A DNA stretch of 64,000 bases from Ophthalmolycus amberensis (lineage: Eukaryota > Chordata > Actinopteri > Perciformes > Zoarcidae). The notes beneath the pieces are model-generated. The model did not search any database and was not told the origin of the DNA. It saw nothing but the letters and a program-made list of their open reading frames with translations. The translations under genes and the position numbers were made by a program. Of this stretch, positions 24,906 to 36,059 are shown piece by piece. How positions within the stretch are numbered: position 1 is the first letter of the stretch; each line of letters begins with the position of its first letter. The stretch spans positions 186,001-250,000 of the forward strand of contig JAFEUB010001548.1 of NCBI GenBank assembly GCA_024529925.1, given 5' to 3'.

Positions 24906-27900
24906 TTTTGGACAAAAATATTTCGATTTAAATTTGACTGCTCCTATGCATAGAAAACTAAAATGAACAGATTATGTAATCAAACAGACAACTGAATTAA
25001 TAAAATATGAAGAATCCTGGAAAACCACAACTTCTTGTGTTTCACTAAAGAAAGCAAGTTTTAAAGGTGCTGGTAGAATACTTGATTTGCTGCTGCATTT
25101 GTATTTATTTGTTTTTCTGTTCAACTTCACATCTAACTCTCACCAGGTTAGTGAGCAACCATATTTTATTTGCCACAACCATGATCTGCCACTAACCTTA
25201 AGGTTCTGTCTCTCTGAGAATGGAGCGAGAGGAAAGGCAGAAGTGTCCCAGCTTGTGTGTGTGCGTGTGTGTGTGTGTGTTCCAGTCCCTGAGCGTAAGG
25301 TGAGAGGGTTGTTGTGCTCTGTGTTTTATTGCGCTCCAGCCTGCGACTGAGCCAGACTTTTAATTGCGGTAGCGGCGGTGGGAGGGGCTGCTGGGGTGGC
25401 TCGTCACCCTGCTGCTGTGAGCTGGGAGTCAGGGCAGGTCCTGATCCCCTCCCCGGGGGCCCTGGGGCCCAGCAAACTGTCACCTCTTTCTCCTGACGCT
25501 GCACACCTGAGGCTCCCGGCCCTGCCACCACCCCCCCCCCCCCTCCTCCACCTCACCTCCCCCCCTCAAGCCTCGCATTTGCCGGCCCTGCTGACATTAT
25601 ACAGCTCACAACATCTGTCTATACGCGTCCACTGATCAATAGGGTTGACTCGGAGCACATCGACGCAGGCATCGGCCTCATTGATCACATCCAGCCTCCA
25701 TGGTTGGCTTTTCAAAGATAATTGGGCCCGGGAACCTGCCTCCTTATGAGTGACAGTGGGCTGAAATGATAATCAACTGGATCCAGTCCAAGTACAATCC
25801 CAGCAGGACTGGCTGGACTTGAGGCAGATGGCAGGGTTTCCTATATTTAAAAGGACATTTGAGTTAAGCTGTAGCCTCCAACAGCCATTCAGGAATCAGA
25901 AACACTGTCTCCACGGCGGCTAATATCACAGCATATACTGTATGTGCGCTAACAAAAGTGGCACTTTTCTGAGAAAATCCAATCAATCTGTCAATAACAA
26001 AATATCTCTGGAAACTAAGGCATTGATTTAATACAGACGTGTTACAACAACCTGATACCAAGCATATCCTCCCTATGGACACCCAGTCCCTCTCACATTG
26101 AGTGTCTGAGAGATGATGTAAGGCTTTAATAAAAGGCCACGCTGCTGATATTGATATTCATTATTACGTGGCCTGAGCTAACCCCATTATGTTCCCATTA
26201 GGGCTAATAACATATACAGCTAACTCATTTGTTTCATTTAGCCATTCTGCATATACAAAATGAAATGACACTGCACGGTGACAAAAGGAGACAGAGTGGC
26301 TTGACCTGAGACCATTTTCACCTCGTGTAGTTTCAAAGGTTTTTAGAGAAAAGAGAGTCATCTGAATATCAAAGGATATGGAGGATAATGCGTGTGCTCA
26401 ATCAATATTTCATATGTGAAGACTGAGATTTAGTGCATTGTGTGTGAAGCTGTTCTCTTTTTTTCACGACACTAATTCTTAGCTGCTTTCAAGCAGGTAG
26501 CCACAACACAGGATCAGCAGCAGCAGAATAGCTTTGAGAGGTAGTGATGTAGTTGGTGAATTGGGTGAACGGCGGCGAGCCCAGGGCATAGGCCTACATA
26601 TTCATAGAGAAGAGGACTCAACCTGCTTTTGGAGGATGAAGGCTGCTAAAAATAAGCCAGAATAGCCAAAATCACAGAGAGCGAGAGAGAAAGAGAAAGA
26701 GGAGGAGCTGCCATCAGCAGGCTGGGCTGGGTTTTGCCCCTCGCTGATTTAAGCCAGAAAGCTCCCACATCTCCACTGCTGCCCCCTCTGCCCCTGCTGC
26801 CCCATCTCTGAGCCCAAACCCCCTGTGAGAAGCTGTACCCCTGTGCTCAGGCTGTCAGGCCAGCACACCAGCTCGCTACCGAGAGGCATTATGCTAATGA
26901 TAGGCCTCCTTCCCCGTCTCCCTCTCTCTGCGGCCCTTCGCTGCTCAGTGGATCGGCTTGCCTTAGGGCCCTGCTGCTTGTTTTGACAGAGCATCCCCTG
27001 ATAGTTGGGATTAGTCCAGCTTGTTTGGCTAAACTAGGAGAAGGGGATCTTAGGCTACTTTGAGTTTTTGGAGCTCCGCTGGAGCCAGATGCCTCCTGCT
27101 TTTATCCCCATCAGGAGAGGGCCTGCACCCCCCAAGGCCTGCCTACAGACATGGGTAGCCATAACCACCGAGGCAGTGTCAGGACCCAAACTACACACAC
27201 ACACAATAACACTTTTACACACACACACTCCTCATTCCATATCCAAAAGAGAAAATATTAACAGCACATAAATAGTCCTATCTAGTCTTCTGAGAGCAGC
27301 AGGCTGATGCAACCCTCAACCACCACATGCCTCCTGCGATGCAACCTGGAGATACAGCACGAGTTGCTCCATGTTCCAAGTCAAAAAACTAAAATCCAAA
27401 ACAAACATGAAACCATTGACACACAACAAAAAGAGTTGAGAATAATAATGATTTTTTAAAATCTTTTATTCTGGCTGTAGTATTCCTGGCAGGATAGAGG
27501 ATAAAACACCAGGTCCCAGCACTTCCCAGGCAAACCTTACATGAGGAAGTGCTGTTTTACGGCTACATTCCTGCTCTACATTAATGGAGGCGTCGGGCTG
27601 CTATCCCTTTGAGAGAGGCTTGAACCTCTCTATTAAAGTGGCTGACCTGTGGTTGGCGGTTCAAACAGCCGGTATGCACATTAACGTCACATTCCCGGCG
27701 TTAGCGTCTGAAGAAGGAGGAAAAGAGAATAAATAAGAGGAGGTGGAGTGAGCTCCCTTTCAGCAGCCGTCCCCAACAGGAGGCCCACGCTATATTTTAT
27801 TCACTAATGTCAGGTGGGTTCAGGCACATTCAGGGTCGTCCTCAGACCGGCCTGCGCCGCTGTTTTCATCAAGGGCAGCTGGATGAAGAATAGAGCTATC

Positions 27901-29942
27901 CCCCTGTTAGATGGAGTACAAAACACTGCTGCTGAGGCAAAATGCTCAGAGACGAGAGGGGAAGAAAGAAAGAAAGAAAAGTAAAGGAGAAGACAGTCAG
28001 CAATGAAAGGAGAAGAATGGCAAAAAAGCTAGGCAAAAATAAAGAAAGAGATGATGGTGAGAGCGAAGAAGAAGAAAATCATGAATGTCAAGGGAGGAAA
28101 TGAAAGATTAGAGGAAATTGGATGTAGATTAGAGGAAAAAAGCGATGATGGTAAACAAGGAGAGCAGAAATGAAGAAAAAGTGGAAGAAGAAAAAGGATT
28201 AAACAAAGTTTAAAAAAGGGATGGTAGGAGAGGAGCAATGAGGACCAGACAATCGATAACAAGAATAAAGAGAAGAGCAGAGGAAAGAAGAAGTGGAGAG
28301 GACAGGGAAGAGTAAGAAGAAATTGAGAGAATATGAAGAGAGGAGAGGAATTGGAGAGGAGAGGAGGGTCTCTAGAGGGCTGGGTCACGGAGGCCCAGGG
28401 GTGATGTCAGCCTATTAAACTGATTTCACAGGTTCCCTTAACGAAGCCCCTGGCATGTTAAAGGGCAGGAAGCATCCTATTTCAGCCCTTTATTTCCCTC
28501 CCCTTTAAAGCGGCGCGAGTGCGGGACTTATCGACAGCTCCTGACAAACAGGCGTGAAGGAGGGCAGCTGCTGGGGCAGTCCTCTCAGGATCCAAAACAC
28601 AAGGTGGTATTCAGCGGCGGACCTGCCGATCTTCAAACCCCAAACAAGCTCCTTCTCATCGCCTCACGCTGCCCTGACCGAAACCTGATCTTGACTGCTG
28701 AGCAGCGGGGTTCGACTGATGAGGGGTCATTCCAGGCCGATACTGCTGTTGATATTTTTGGAAAGAATCTGCCAGTGACAGTTTGTCCAGACAAAAAAAC
28801 TTTAAGCTAAATTGTAGCTCAGATTAGCTGCAAAAGTCTGATGCTGGGCAGAAACGGTGCATTTGTATTTGTGGTGCATGTTCACTCATGCTTCTGGAAG
28901 ATGCAGACAACATGGTGTGTCTATAGTTTCAGCCCCAACATGTAAAATACTTAACAATAATTCATTACAATGTGCACGATAAGATGAACAGTGGACTAGA
29001 CCCGATCATGTCGTAGACTATTAAAGGGGGTCGTGATGCCGTGGTTAGTTTCAGGAATCTTTCCCTTCAGAGTATACAGACTTGTGGTGGTGAACGGAGT
29101 TTGCTGAGGATCCGATAATGGGATGTGGAGCAGGACTGGGCACTGGATATGAGGACTGGAGGTAAATGGGGTGGTGGAGGATGGAGGAGGGTCGCATCTG
29201 ACACAGCAGAGAGGAGTACAGTTTTACAATTTGACAGCAATGATATGATTGGCTGAGAGAAAAAAGAGATTGGAGATTGTGGCAAAATCTGGTTGGTTTA
29301 ATTTAGAGTGAACCCATAATCAGCTGATTATACTCTGAAACGACTATAAAGAAACCGGAGAGAGAGAGAGAGAGAGACTGATTTGTGAATAATGAGAGTG
29401 TAAAGAGAGTCTTCCTGATTGAACTTTAAATAAACTTCATCAAAACGAGCTCACGACAGGTTATAATGATCTTTTGACAGCAGCCATGTCGAATATTGTA
29501 CCGTAGAACTGCTCAAACAGTAAGACAGCTGACCAAAAACCTCAATATCTTTTCTGAGTTGGCATTAAATGGCAACACTGTCTCCTACAACAGTCAAGTA
29601 CCATAAATGACTTGAGCAAATATATTTTGTGATGAAGGAGATGTCACAGCTCCCTAGATCACAATAATTTACTCGATTTTGGAAGTTTGACATTCTTGTA
29701 CACCAGTTTGTAGAAGAAAATATAGCGGTTTTGGTTTAACGTTGAAAATAAACACACTGGAGACTGGGATTTGCACCATGCATGGTTGTGTTAGGTTAAG
29801 GCAACCCTAACGGCAGACAAGAACGTCGATATTGGACACTTCTCGAAAACATTTTTTGACATAAATAAATCAACACAACATCAAATGCCGGCATTTTTCA
29901 ATTTCTCCATCAACAAAGTTAGGTTAGGGATAGACTCTGTAT
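24906..29942. other. Mostly unique DNA
   Basis: No gene is recognised. Contents include a short GT run near 25258-25280, a C-run near 25531-25542, and a purine-rich tract at about 27955-28370 whose complement gives a 119-codon low-complexity open frame. Homeodomain-like words such as ATTATGCTAATGATA (26889-26903) hint at regulatory DNA. A GA run lies near 29360-29376. Confidence 0.35.
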
Positions 29943-30840
29943 TAGTGGTGGGCCGTCAGGGCCAGCTAATCCTTCTCTGCTGGCCTAAACACAATCACAA
30001 AGTTATAGCTATTTTATAATTTAATAATTTTTCATAAATACACGACATGTATTATCATTTTTTTACACATTAGCTTATTTTCTCATTACACAGCTCCTTC
30101 CTCTGTTGCTCTGCTTCCAGCACAGCTTGTCTTACGGAGAGCTTTTATCCAATCAGATTTCACCTCTATGCTGTCTCTATAGAAGAGAGGCTCGAGGTCC
30201 TCTCGGTAGACTTTGCAGTTTAAGTGAATGGGGACGTTATTGTTGATTGTCATAGTCTTCAACCAATCAGATCTTTAGTTTCACATGTTGGGCGTATTCT
30301 TTGATGTGCCAGAGGTACACACAGAAAAATAAAGGTGCCATCTGGAACCGAAAATGGTTCTTCGGAGTGATGCCATAGAAGAACCATTTTTGGTTCCACA
30401 AAGAACCTTTCCGAACAGGGTTCTTTAAAGAACCATTTCCTTAAACGGTTCTTTAAAGAACCCACAAAGGTGCCTCGAAGAACCTTCAAAAAATGGTTCT
30501 TTGAAGCACCATTTCTGGTTCTTTGAAGAACCTAAAGACAAAAAGGTTCTTTAAAGAACCATTTTCAAAAAAGTTCTTTATGGTCCCAAATGGTTCCATA
30601 AAGAACCCTTTTCAAATGGTTCTTTAGCTAGAAATGGTTCTTCCAAGGAATAAATGGTTCTTTAAAGAACTGATTTTACATTTAAACAGCATAACAATGG
30701 AATCAGGGTTCCGACTCTTTTGTAGACATATTCCAGGATCCTTTCTGTGATGATCTATAAAATCATCATTTACATGCACGGAAATGATGGCAAATAGATT
30801 TTTGGATAAAACAAACACCTGTAGATTTACTGCACTTCAC

Positions 30841-30846
30841 TTTATT
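30841..30846 (-). terminator. Polyadenylation signal AATAAA of the SAM-domain gene
   Basis: AATAAA on the minus strand begins 54 bases after the TAG stop codon at 30900-30902, a normal distance for a vertebrate 3' end. Sequence around it reads GACAATAAAGTG. Confidence 0.7.
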
Positions 30847-30899
30847 GTCAGAAATCAACTCTATACAATGTAATCCATGTGCGACATGCAGTGTCCTAT

Positions 30900-33372
30900 C
30901 TAAGAAATGTTCGGAGCATTTGCCACTCTCTGCACAGCTACAGGTACCGTGTGTCCAGCTTCAGGATAAATGCCTCCAAAAATGAAAATGTTTTTTTTAG
31001 ATGATAGAGGGCCAACACAACACCCCGTCAATGAACCGTCTGCGTCTTCATTGTCCACCATCATTTTTTGTCCATCCACTGCTACAAAAACATCTGTGCC
31101 GTCACTCAGGGGCTTGCCATCGCTGCTGCTCAGGACAATTGTGGGTGTTGGGCTTTGTAGTTCCTGAAACAAAACATTTGAAATTTAAAGCTGTATTCTG
31201 TAATGTTTAAAGATCAAAGCTTTCTGATATGCTTAGTTGCACATAAAATGCTAGTTTGTTGAGATTAGTTGTCATATTTATGAAATTGCACTTAATCCTA
31301 ATTTTCTGAAAATATATTTCCCTTTTTTAAATAAACTAATTCAAGTTGCCCCTCACAAACACAAATGACAAACCTTATCTATTGCAAAGAGCTGTGATGC
31401 ATTTTCTTTGAAGACCGATGGTAGGAGGAGTATGGCTGCATTCACCAACTGGCCTGCAAATGACAAATCATTTTTCAATAAATGTCACAATTCTGATTCT
31501 GCAAAGTTTTGAGACTGTCATACCAATTTCCTCAGGAGTGTTGATTTGGATAACAGTATCTAGGTAAACGTCAAGTCAACTTTTTAGAGCACTTCTACAC
31601 AAAACACAGTATATGGGATATTCTAAAAGGCTTAAAGGGAAAATGGATTAATGAGGCAATTTATTGGTTTGAAATTATTTGTAAACTGGCTACTGCTAAA
31701 ACCATCTTGTTGTACACGTCGTTTCTCAACTCCAATCTCACATCTTAAGTTGCTCATCAGACTGTAAACAAACAAACAGCGCACTGAAAAGGAAGTCTGG
31801 GCCTGGATATCTGCCGGCTACACTGGAACCACAGAAATATAGCCCCTTTCCCCCGGGGGCATATGCGTTGTCAAACCAATAGCTAATTGTTCCCAAATTG
31901 CCCTCTGTCTTAAGTTCTGGTTCAGCGCCTGTCCATTTCAGGGTCTGAGGTCCACCCACCACAGTCTCACAAAATCCTGTGGGAAACACTGGACCACGTG
32001 TTATATATTAGATAAAACACTCACCAAGATTGGAATGGAGAAGCAGGGGAATTATTTTAAGACCTCTGCAGTAGAGTGTTGTTGAATATCGTGTCTTCTG
32101 TACTCTCTGGAGGCATTGGCGAATGATGACCAAGTTGGGCCTCGTCTTTTGGCACTCCTGCTTCATTGTTGCACAATGGTGGCTCGTACTTCTTTCGTCG
32201 TCCCCAGCATCCATTGCATCTGTTTGCTCAGTAATAAATAATGACACAATTAGGACTGAGCTGGAGCATGAAGTATGAAGCATAAAATTCAGTTTGTCTC
32301 TATTACTCTTTTAGTCAATGAGAAAATACTTACATATCCAGATCCATAACTTTCCTTCAGAAAAGGGAAGTTGAGCAGGACAGACTTAAAGAGCTGCACA
32401 TACTGAATATGAGACGGATACCTGTAAGTTTTCAAAAGGAACAAAACACAAGGCGTTATACAAGATTGACATTCCAGATCAGCACAATAAACAGATACCG
32501 AACTCAAATGATCAGAGAGAGCAGTTAAAGGTCTGCAAATGTGTAGTTTGTCATCATGATGCATAGTTTTCACTATGGCATACAGACCTAAAACTTGATT
32601 AATAAGGAAACTTGTTTTACAGGCAGATAACATGTCATTACTGTACATTACGGCTGTCAAAATTGGCCAACAATTATGTTTGAATATTCGTTCTTGAAAA
32701 ACACACAAGTTCAAACGATTCAAATATCTTTTGTTGTTCAATATGTCCATGACACCGTGTCCTAAATGGCAGCGAGTGGTACTGCGCTGTGCACCGTTTA
32801 GAGCTGAACTTTTGTCGGACACCGTTTTATATTACTGTCACATGAAGTACTACTTAGACATTTAGTTTTTTGAGGTTACGTCTCCAGTCTGATCTGGAGC
32901 TCACAGTTGATAGGTATATGGTTTGCTTACATGATGCAACGCATCACACGTGTTGGTGTCTGTCGCCATCTTCTATTATGGCACAAACTTACATTGTGTC
33001 TTGGCTCAAATGGTCAAACAGAGCTGCATCCTTGTTGGTCAGTGCCGTGAAGACTGTTGGGGGAAACCGGACTTGGCAGTTGATCATTGGTTGGGCTGCT
33101 AGGGCTCTCTGACTCACAGGGGCTTCACTTTCACCGCTAAAGGGGAGAAAATCAGATTTTAATTTAAGCCAACAAGTTAAAAAACTACCAAAAACAAGAC
33201 AAGTAAATCTTTAGAATTTTAACTGAAATGACATGGCTCCACTGTACAACGTAACTCACACTTTCAGCTGCGCTAAAGCAGACAGGAACTTCACTTGGTC
33301 TTTCATTTTTGGAATGATTCGCTCACTTTCTTTCAGTCATCTGGAGAAGTGTAGGCCCATCTACGTCATTAT
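30900..33372 (-). CDS. Seven-exon SAM-domain protein gene (SAMD3-like family), one frameshift in exon 1
   Basis: Exons: 33372-33260, 33136-32993, 32421-32334, 32226-32025, 31559-31524, 31453-31374, 31163-30900 (stop TAG). All six introns have GT-AG ends and exon phases agree throughout, giving 286 residues from the ATG at 33306-33304. Exon 1 upstream of that ATG encodes NDVDGPTLLQMTE, then after one surplus A, ESERIIPKMKDQVKFLSAL. Together these read as the second half of a SAM domain (protein or RNA binding); its first half was not found. Exon 3 carries YPSHIQYVQL and FPFLKESYGSGY, and exon 4 MKQECQKTRPN. This order resembles fish proteins usually labelled SAM domain-containing protein 3-like (recalled, not searched). 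Exon 7 encodes GTDVFVAVDGQKMMVDNEDA and IFGGIYPEAGHTVPVA. The function is unknown. It may be a recent pseudogene or start downstream. Confidence 0.72.
31670..31991 (-). mobile_element. hAT-like fragment inside intron 4 of the SAM-domain gene
   Basis: The minus-strand end CAGTGTTTCCCACAGGATTT at 31991 has a hAT-like terminus and shares TTTTGTGAGACTGTGG with the element at 60811. The body (31670-31970) aligns with 53190-53480 over words such as CTGGGCCTGGATATC / TTGGCCTGGATATCC and AAGTTGCT. The opposite end was not found. It lies wholly within the intron between exons 4 and 5 and leaves both splice sites intact. Confidence 0.65.
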
Positions 33373-34055
33373 CTATGGCAGAGAGAAACATTATTAGACC
33401 AAAATCATGTTCGAAGTTGGTATGTGTTGCCATGGCTCATGTCCATGTTTCGGAATTAACATTCTTGCCTTGCTTAATGCTGAACATCCTTGAATGAGGT
33501 CTTTACCATCACAACGACTACATATGTCCACATTATTCATGAGTGACTGTATGACCATAGTGCTTAACCTATTACTGTATTGCACAAGACATTGAAAACG
33601 AACAGCTTATGCTCAAGTCTGGGTGAGCAGCATCCATCATTCACAACAGAGTTTTTCCTGAGTTGTGCACAGTAAAGGCAACAGGTCTGTTCTATACAAT
33701 CTATGCATTATAATTTACTATAATTATATTAGTTATTTCTGGCCATTGTGATTAATTAATTAATAATAAACCCAATTTAAATGTATATCCACAAAAAACA
33801 CAGTCCTCTGCATACTCTCAATGCAGAGATACAGTTCCCATGGACATTAGCAGCACATGTGTTCATTTGAACTTTGTATTGACAGATACTGTGTGATAAA
33901 AGTATACTATTATCAAAAAGTGTCGACAGCTATCTCTTTGCACTTGTTTGTACTACAGCACATCAACATGTTTATTTGCCTTCAAACTGACAAATCATAG
34001 ACTATACAAGCACCAACATTTTAAGGTCAACTAACATTAAATCCATTATTTTTAC

Positions 34056-34152
34056 CTGCTGGAACATAAGTGTCTGCTGTATAAGTTACATGTCCTGTGC
34101 TCTCCTTGAGAAACAATCTTATTCAAACAGTGTCCTGCTTCATCCTCCACAG
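34056..34152 (-). CDS. Possible upstream exon of the SAM-domain gene
   Basis: On the minus strand an AACCAG acceptor and a GTAAAA donor bound 97 bases open in one frame (VEDEAGHCLNKIVSQG and on). Its end phase does not match the acceptor of the SAM exon at 33372, so it may be untranslated, alternatively spliced or chance. Confidence 0.25.
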
Positions 34153-34512
34153 CTGGTTAAAAATCATACATTCAAGATCGTTTGTGTCACTACAATCAAT
34201 AATGTGTATTTACACAACATTCAGGAATTGCTTTAAGGTCCACATAATTTATATAATCACAAAATGTGGCTCATAGTATACAGCTTCCTTCAGTTTTTAC
34301 AGCTCACTAAGCTCTGCGCGGATCAGCACAGCTCTGTCTGACGGCAGCCACAATGCCACTCCCTCTCCCTCGCTCGCCCACTCACTCACATCTCCGTTAG
34401 CCAAAACAGATTTCACAGGCAGAAGCATAGCAGCGTAGCGAAATTAACATTAAATATATTTTCGCGCGCTATCTAGGCTAACGAATTAACGTTAGCTAGC
34501 TAACTAGCGTTA

Positions 34513-34560
<48 letters not shown>

Positions 34561-34600
34561 TGTATATATATGTATATATATGTATATATATGTATATACG
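34513..34600. repeat. TA-rich microsatellite, (TATATATG)n
   Basis: A TA run passes into four to five copies of TATATATG. It lies within the TA-flanked transposon, upstream of its gene. Confidence 0.95.
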
Positions 34601-35111
34601 TATCAGCTGGCAGCTAACTACCCCACACCCAGATCATGCAAGGTCGTTTTTTTTCTAATTTATCCCATCCCCCACGATTCAACAACTCAAACATGAATTA
34701 AGAACCCTTTAATATCCCAAAGAACCCTTTAATATCCCAAAGAACCATTTAATATCCCAAAGAACCACATGAAAAACATGTAGAACCATCCAATAGATAA
34801 AATGGTTCTTTAGTAGGGGATGGTTCTTCGTGGAACCACACTGCCTTTTAAAGAACCATTTAAGAACCTTTTTTTTTCTGGGTGTAGCGAGGTATCCTGA
34901 CACGTACGTCTGCATTAACGTGCAGCTCAGCATTAACGTGCGCCGTTATTGGTCAGTGGGCCAGCGTGACTTTTGTGAAACAGAAAGCTAGCTAGCAGAT
35001 CTTAGTGTTTAGTAAGAGTTCAGATTCAAACATATTAAGAGAAGTTATGAAATATTTTGCTTTTTGCTTGGTTTAGATTCTTTTTACCTATCTGTGTTTT
35101 TTTAACACTCA

Positions 35112-35470
35112 ATGGCTGAAGAAGGAGAAATGGATTTCTCAAAGACATTTCCAGAAAAACTGGAAATCGTATCAAAGGGTCGAACAACCCCACAGCTAGC
35201 AGCCCTGACCCAGCATGGAAAAGGATTTGTACGAACGGTATTTCTGGCTACGCTATGCTAACCAAGGCAGCTACACGACACCATAGCACCACAGGACACG
35301 CACGTGCTTTTGAAAACTTTTGGAGAGACCCGAGTGGATTTACAACTCAACGAACACGTTTGCAGGAGGACCTCTGACTGGAACTGAACCGATGTTCCGT
35401 ACAACCACGGTATTAAACTCTATGTTAGCAAAGAAAGGAGGATGGACTTTGTCTTTAAGTGAACAGCAGC
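35112..35470 (+). pseudogene. hAT transposase N-terminal remnant (ZMYM1/TTF-type)
   Basis: From the ATG at 35112 a frame encodes FSKTFPEKLEIVSKGRTTPQ and LAALTQHGKGFV, then breaks. The adjacent frame gives YERYFWLRYAN (around 35228-35262). Near 35317-35352, FGETRVDLQLNEH appears. This order (K-G-F-x-R, Y-E-R-x-x-W-L, F-G-E-T-R-V-D-x-Q-L-N-E) fits the N-terminal half of hAT transposases related to zinc finger MYM-type 1 and TTF-type domain proteins. The catalytic core is missing; the matching dimerisation end is preserved instead in the copy at 13062-13166. Confidence 0.75.
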
Positions 35471-36059
35471 TGTCGTAAGTGAACTGCTTTTGTGTTTTTA
35501 CTGCAGTAGCGTTAGTACTGTTAGATATTTTATGGTGTCGTTTTTATGATATGGTGAATATTGTTCCCTCTGATGTGAATAATATTTGAATGGCTCGTGC
35601 TCTTGTTTGAATCAGTAGGGAACAGCTATCTAAACCTGCGGGGAGAGTTCGTAGCTTGTGTGCTGTTGTTTTCCCGTTAAGCTAGTTTAGCGTAGCCTCA
35701 GCTGTTTTTGTTTTTTTTAGTTCCGGGTTGAGAGGTCACACAGCCCGTTGTCTCCTACCTGAGCGCAGTCCACCCAAAACATTATTTCCCACAATTTAAG
35801 CTTCTGCATTTTCCAAATGCACTAGTATTATTCAAACGTATTGTTCGGTTCATAAGCCTCGTACCGAACGGTTTAATATGAATACGTGTATTGTTACGCC
35901 CTTAGAAACAAATAATAACCGTAGCTGTTGCGTCATAATTAGGTTATTCAACTGTAGTAGGACAGCACAGAAGGCCCAGGTATGAAATGCACGGCCCGCC
36001 ACTGCTCTGTATGGTTGATAAAACACTTGGTTGAGGTCATGAAAAGATTATATTTACAG

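Larger units (their letters stand above)
30318..34884 (-). mobile_element. TA-flanked DNA transposon with GGTTCTTT-rich ends, carrying a spliced gene
   Basis: The left end is CACACAGAAAAATAAAGG. The right end, reverse complemented, is CACCCAGAAAAAAAAAGG. Both are flanked by TA (30316-30317 and 34885-34886), consistent with a 2-bp TA duplication. Up to about 30670 on the left and from about 34700 on the right, both arms are packed with GGTTCTTT / AAAGAACC words in both orientations, several forming the palindrome GGTTCTTTAAAGAACC. The sister hAT at 12690 has no such insert. Between the arms lies a minus-strand seven-exon gene and an upstream GC-rich zone (about 34310-34440) that could hold its promoter. 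The superfamily is not settled; TA duplication is compatible with Tc1/mariner-like or ISL2EU-like elements, and no classical transposase motif was found. Confidence 0.75.
29943..36004 (+). mobile_element. hAT transposon with perfect 8-bp target duplication, carrying nested insertion
   Basis: The left end begins TAGTGGTGGGCCGT and the right end closes ACGGCCCGCCACTG, near-perfect inverted termini. The flanks are identical: CTCTGTAT at 29935-29942 and again at 36005-36012, the 8-bp duplication expected of hAT transposition. Removing the TA-flanked element (30318-34884) leaves about 1.5 kb that matches the broken copy at 12690-13734 on both sides. A transposase N-terminal remnant lies at 35112-35470. 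The copy is not autonomous now. Confidence 0.93.

Noticed and set aside
28029..28388. 119-codon leucine-phenylalanine-serine minus-strand frame resembling a membrane protein
   Set aside because: It comes from a purine-rich low-complexity tract; hydrophobicity is a composition effect.
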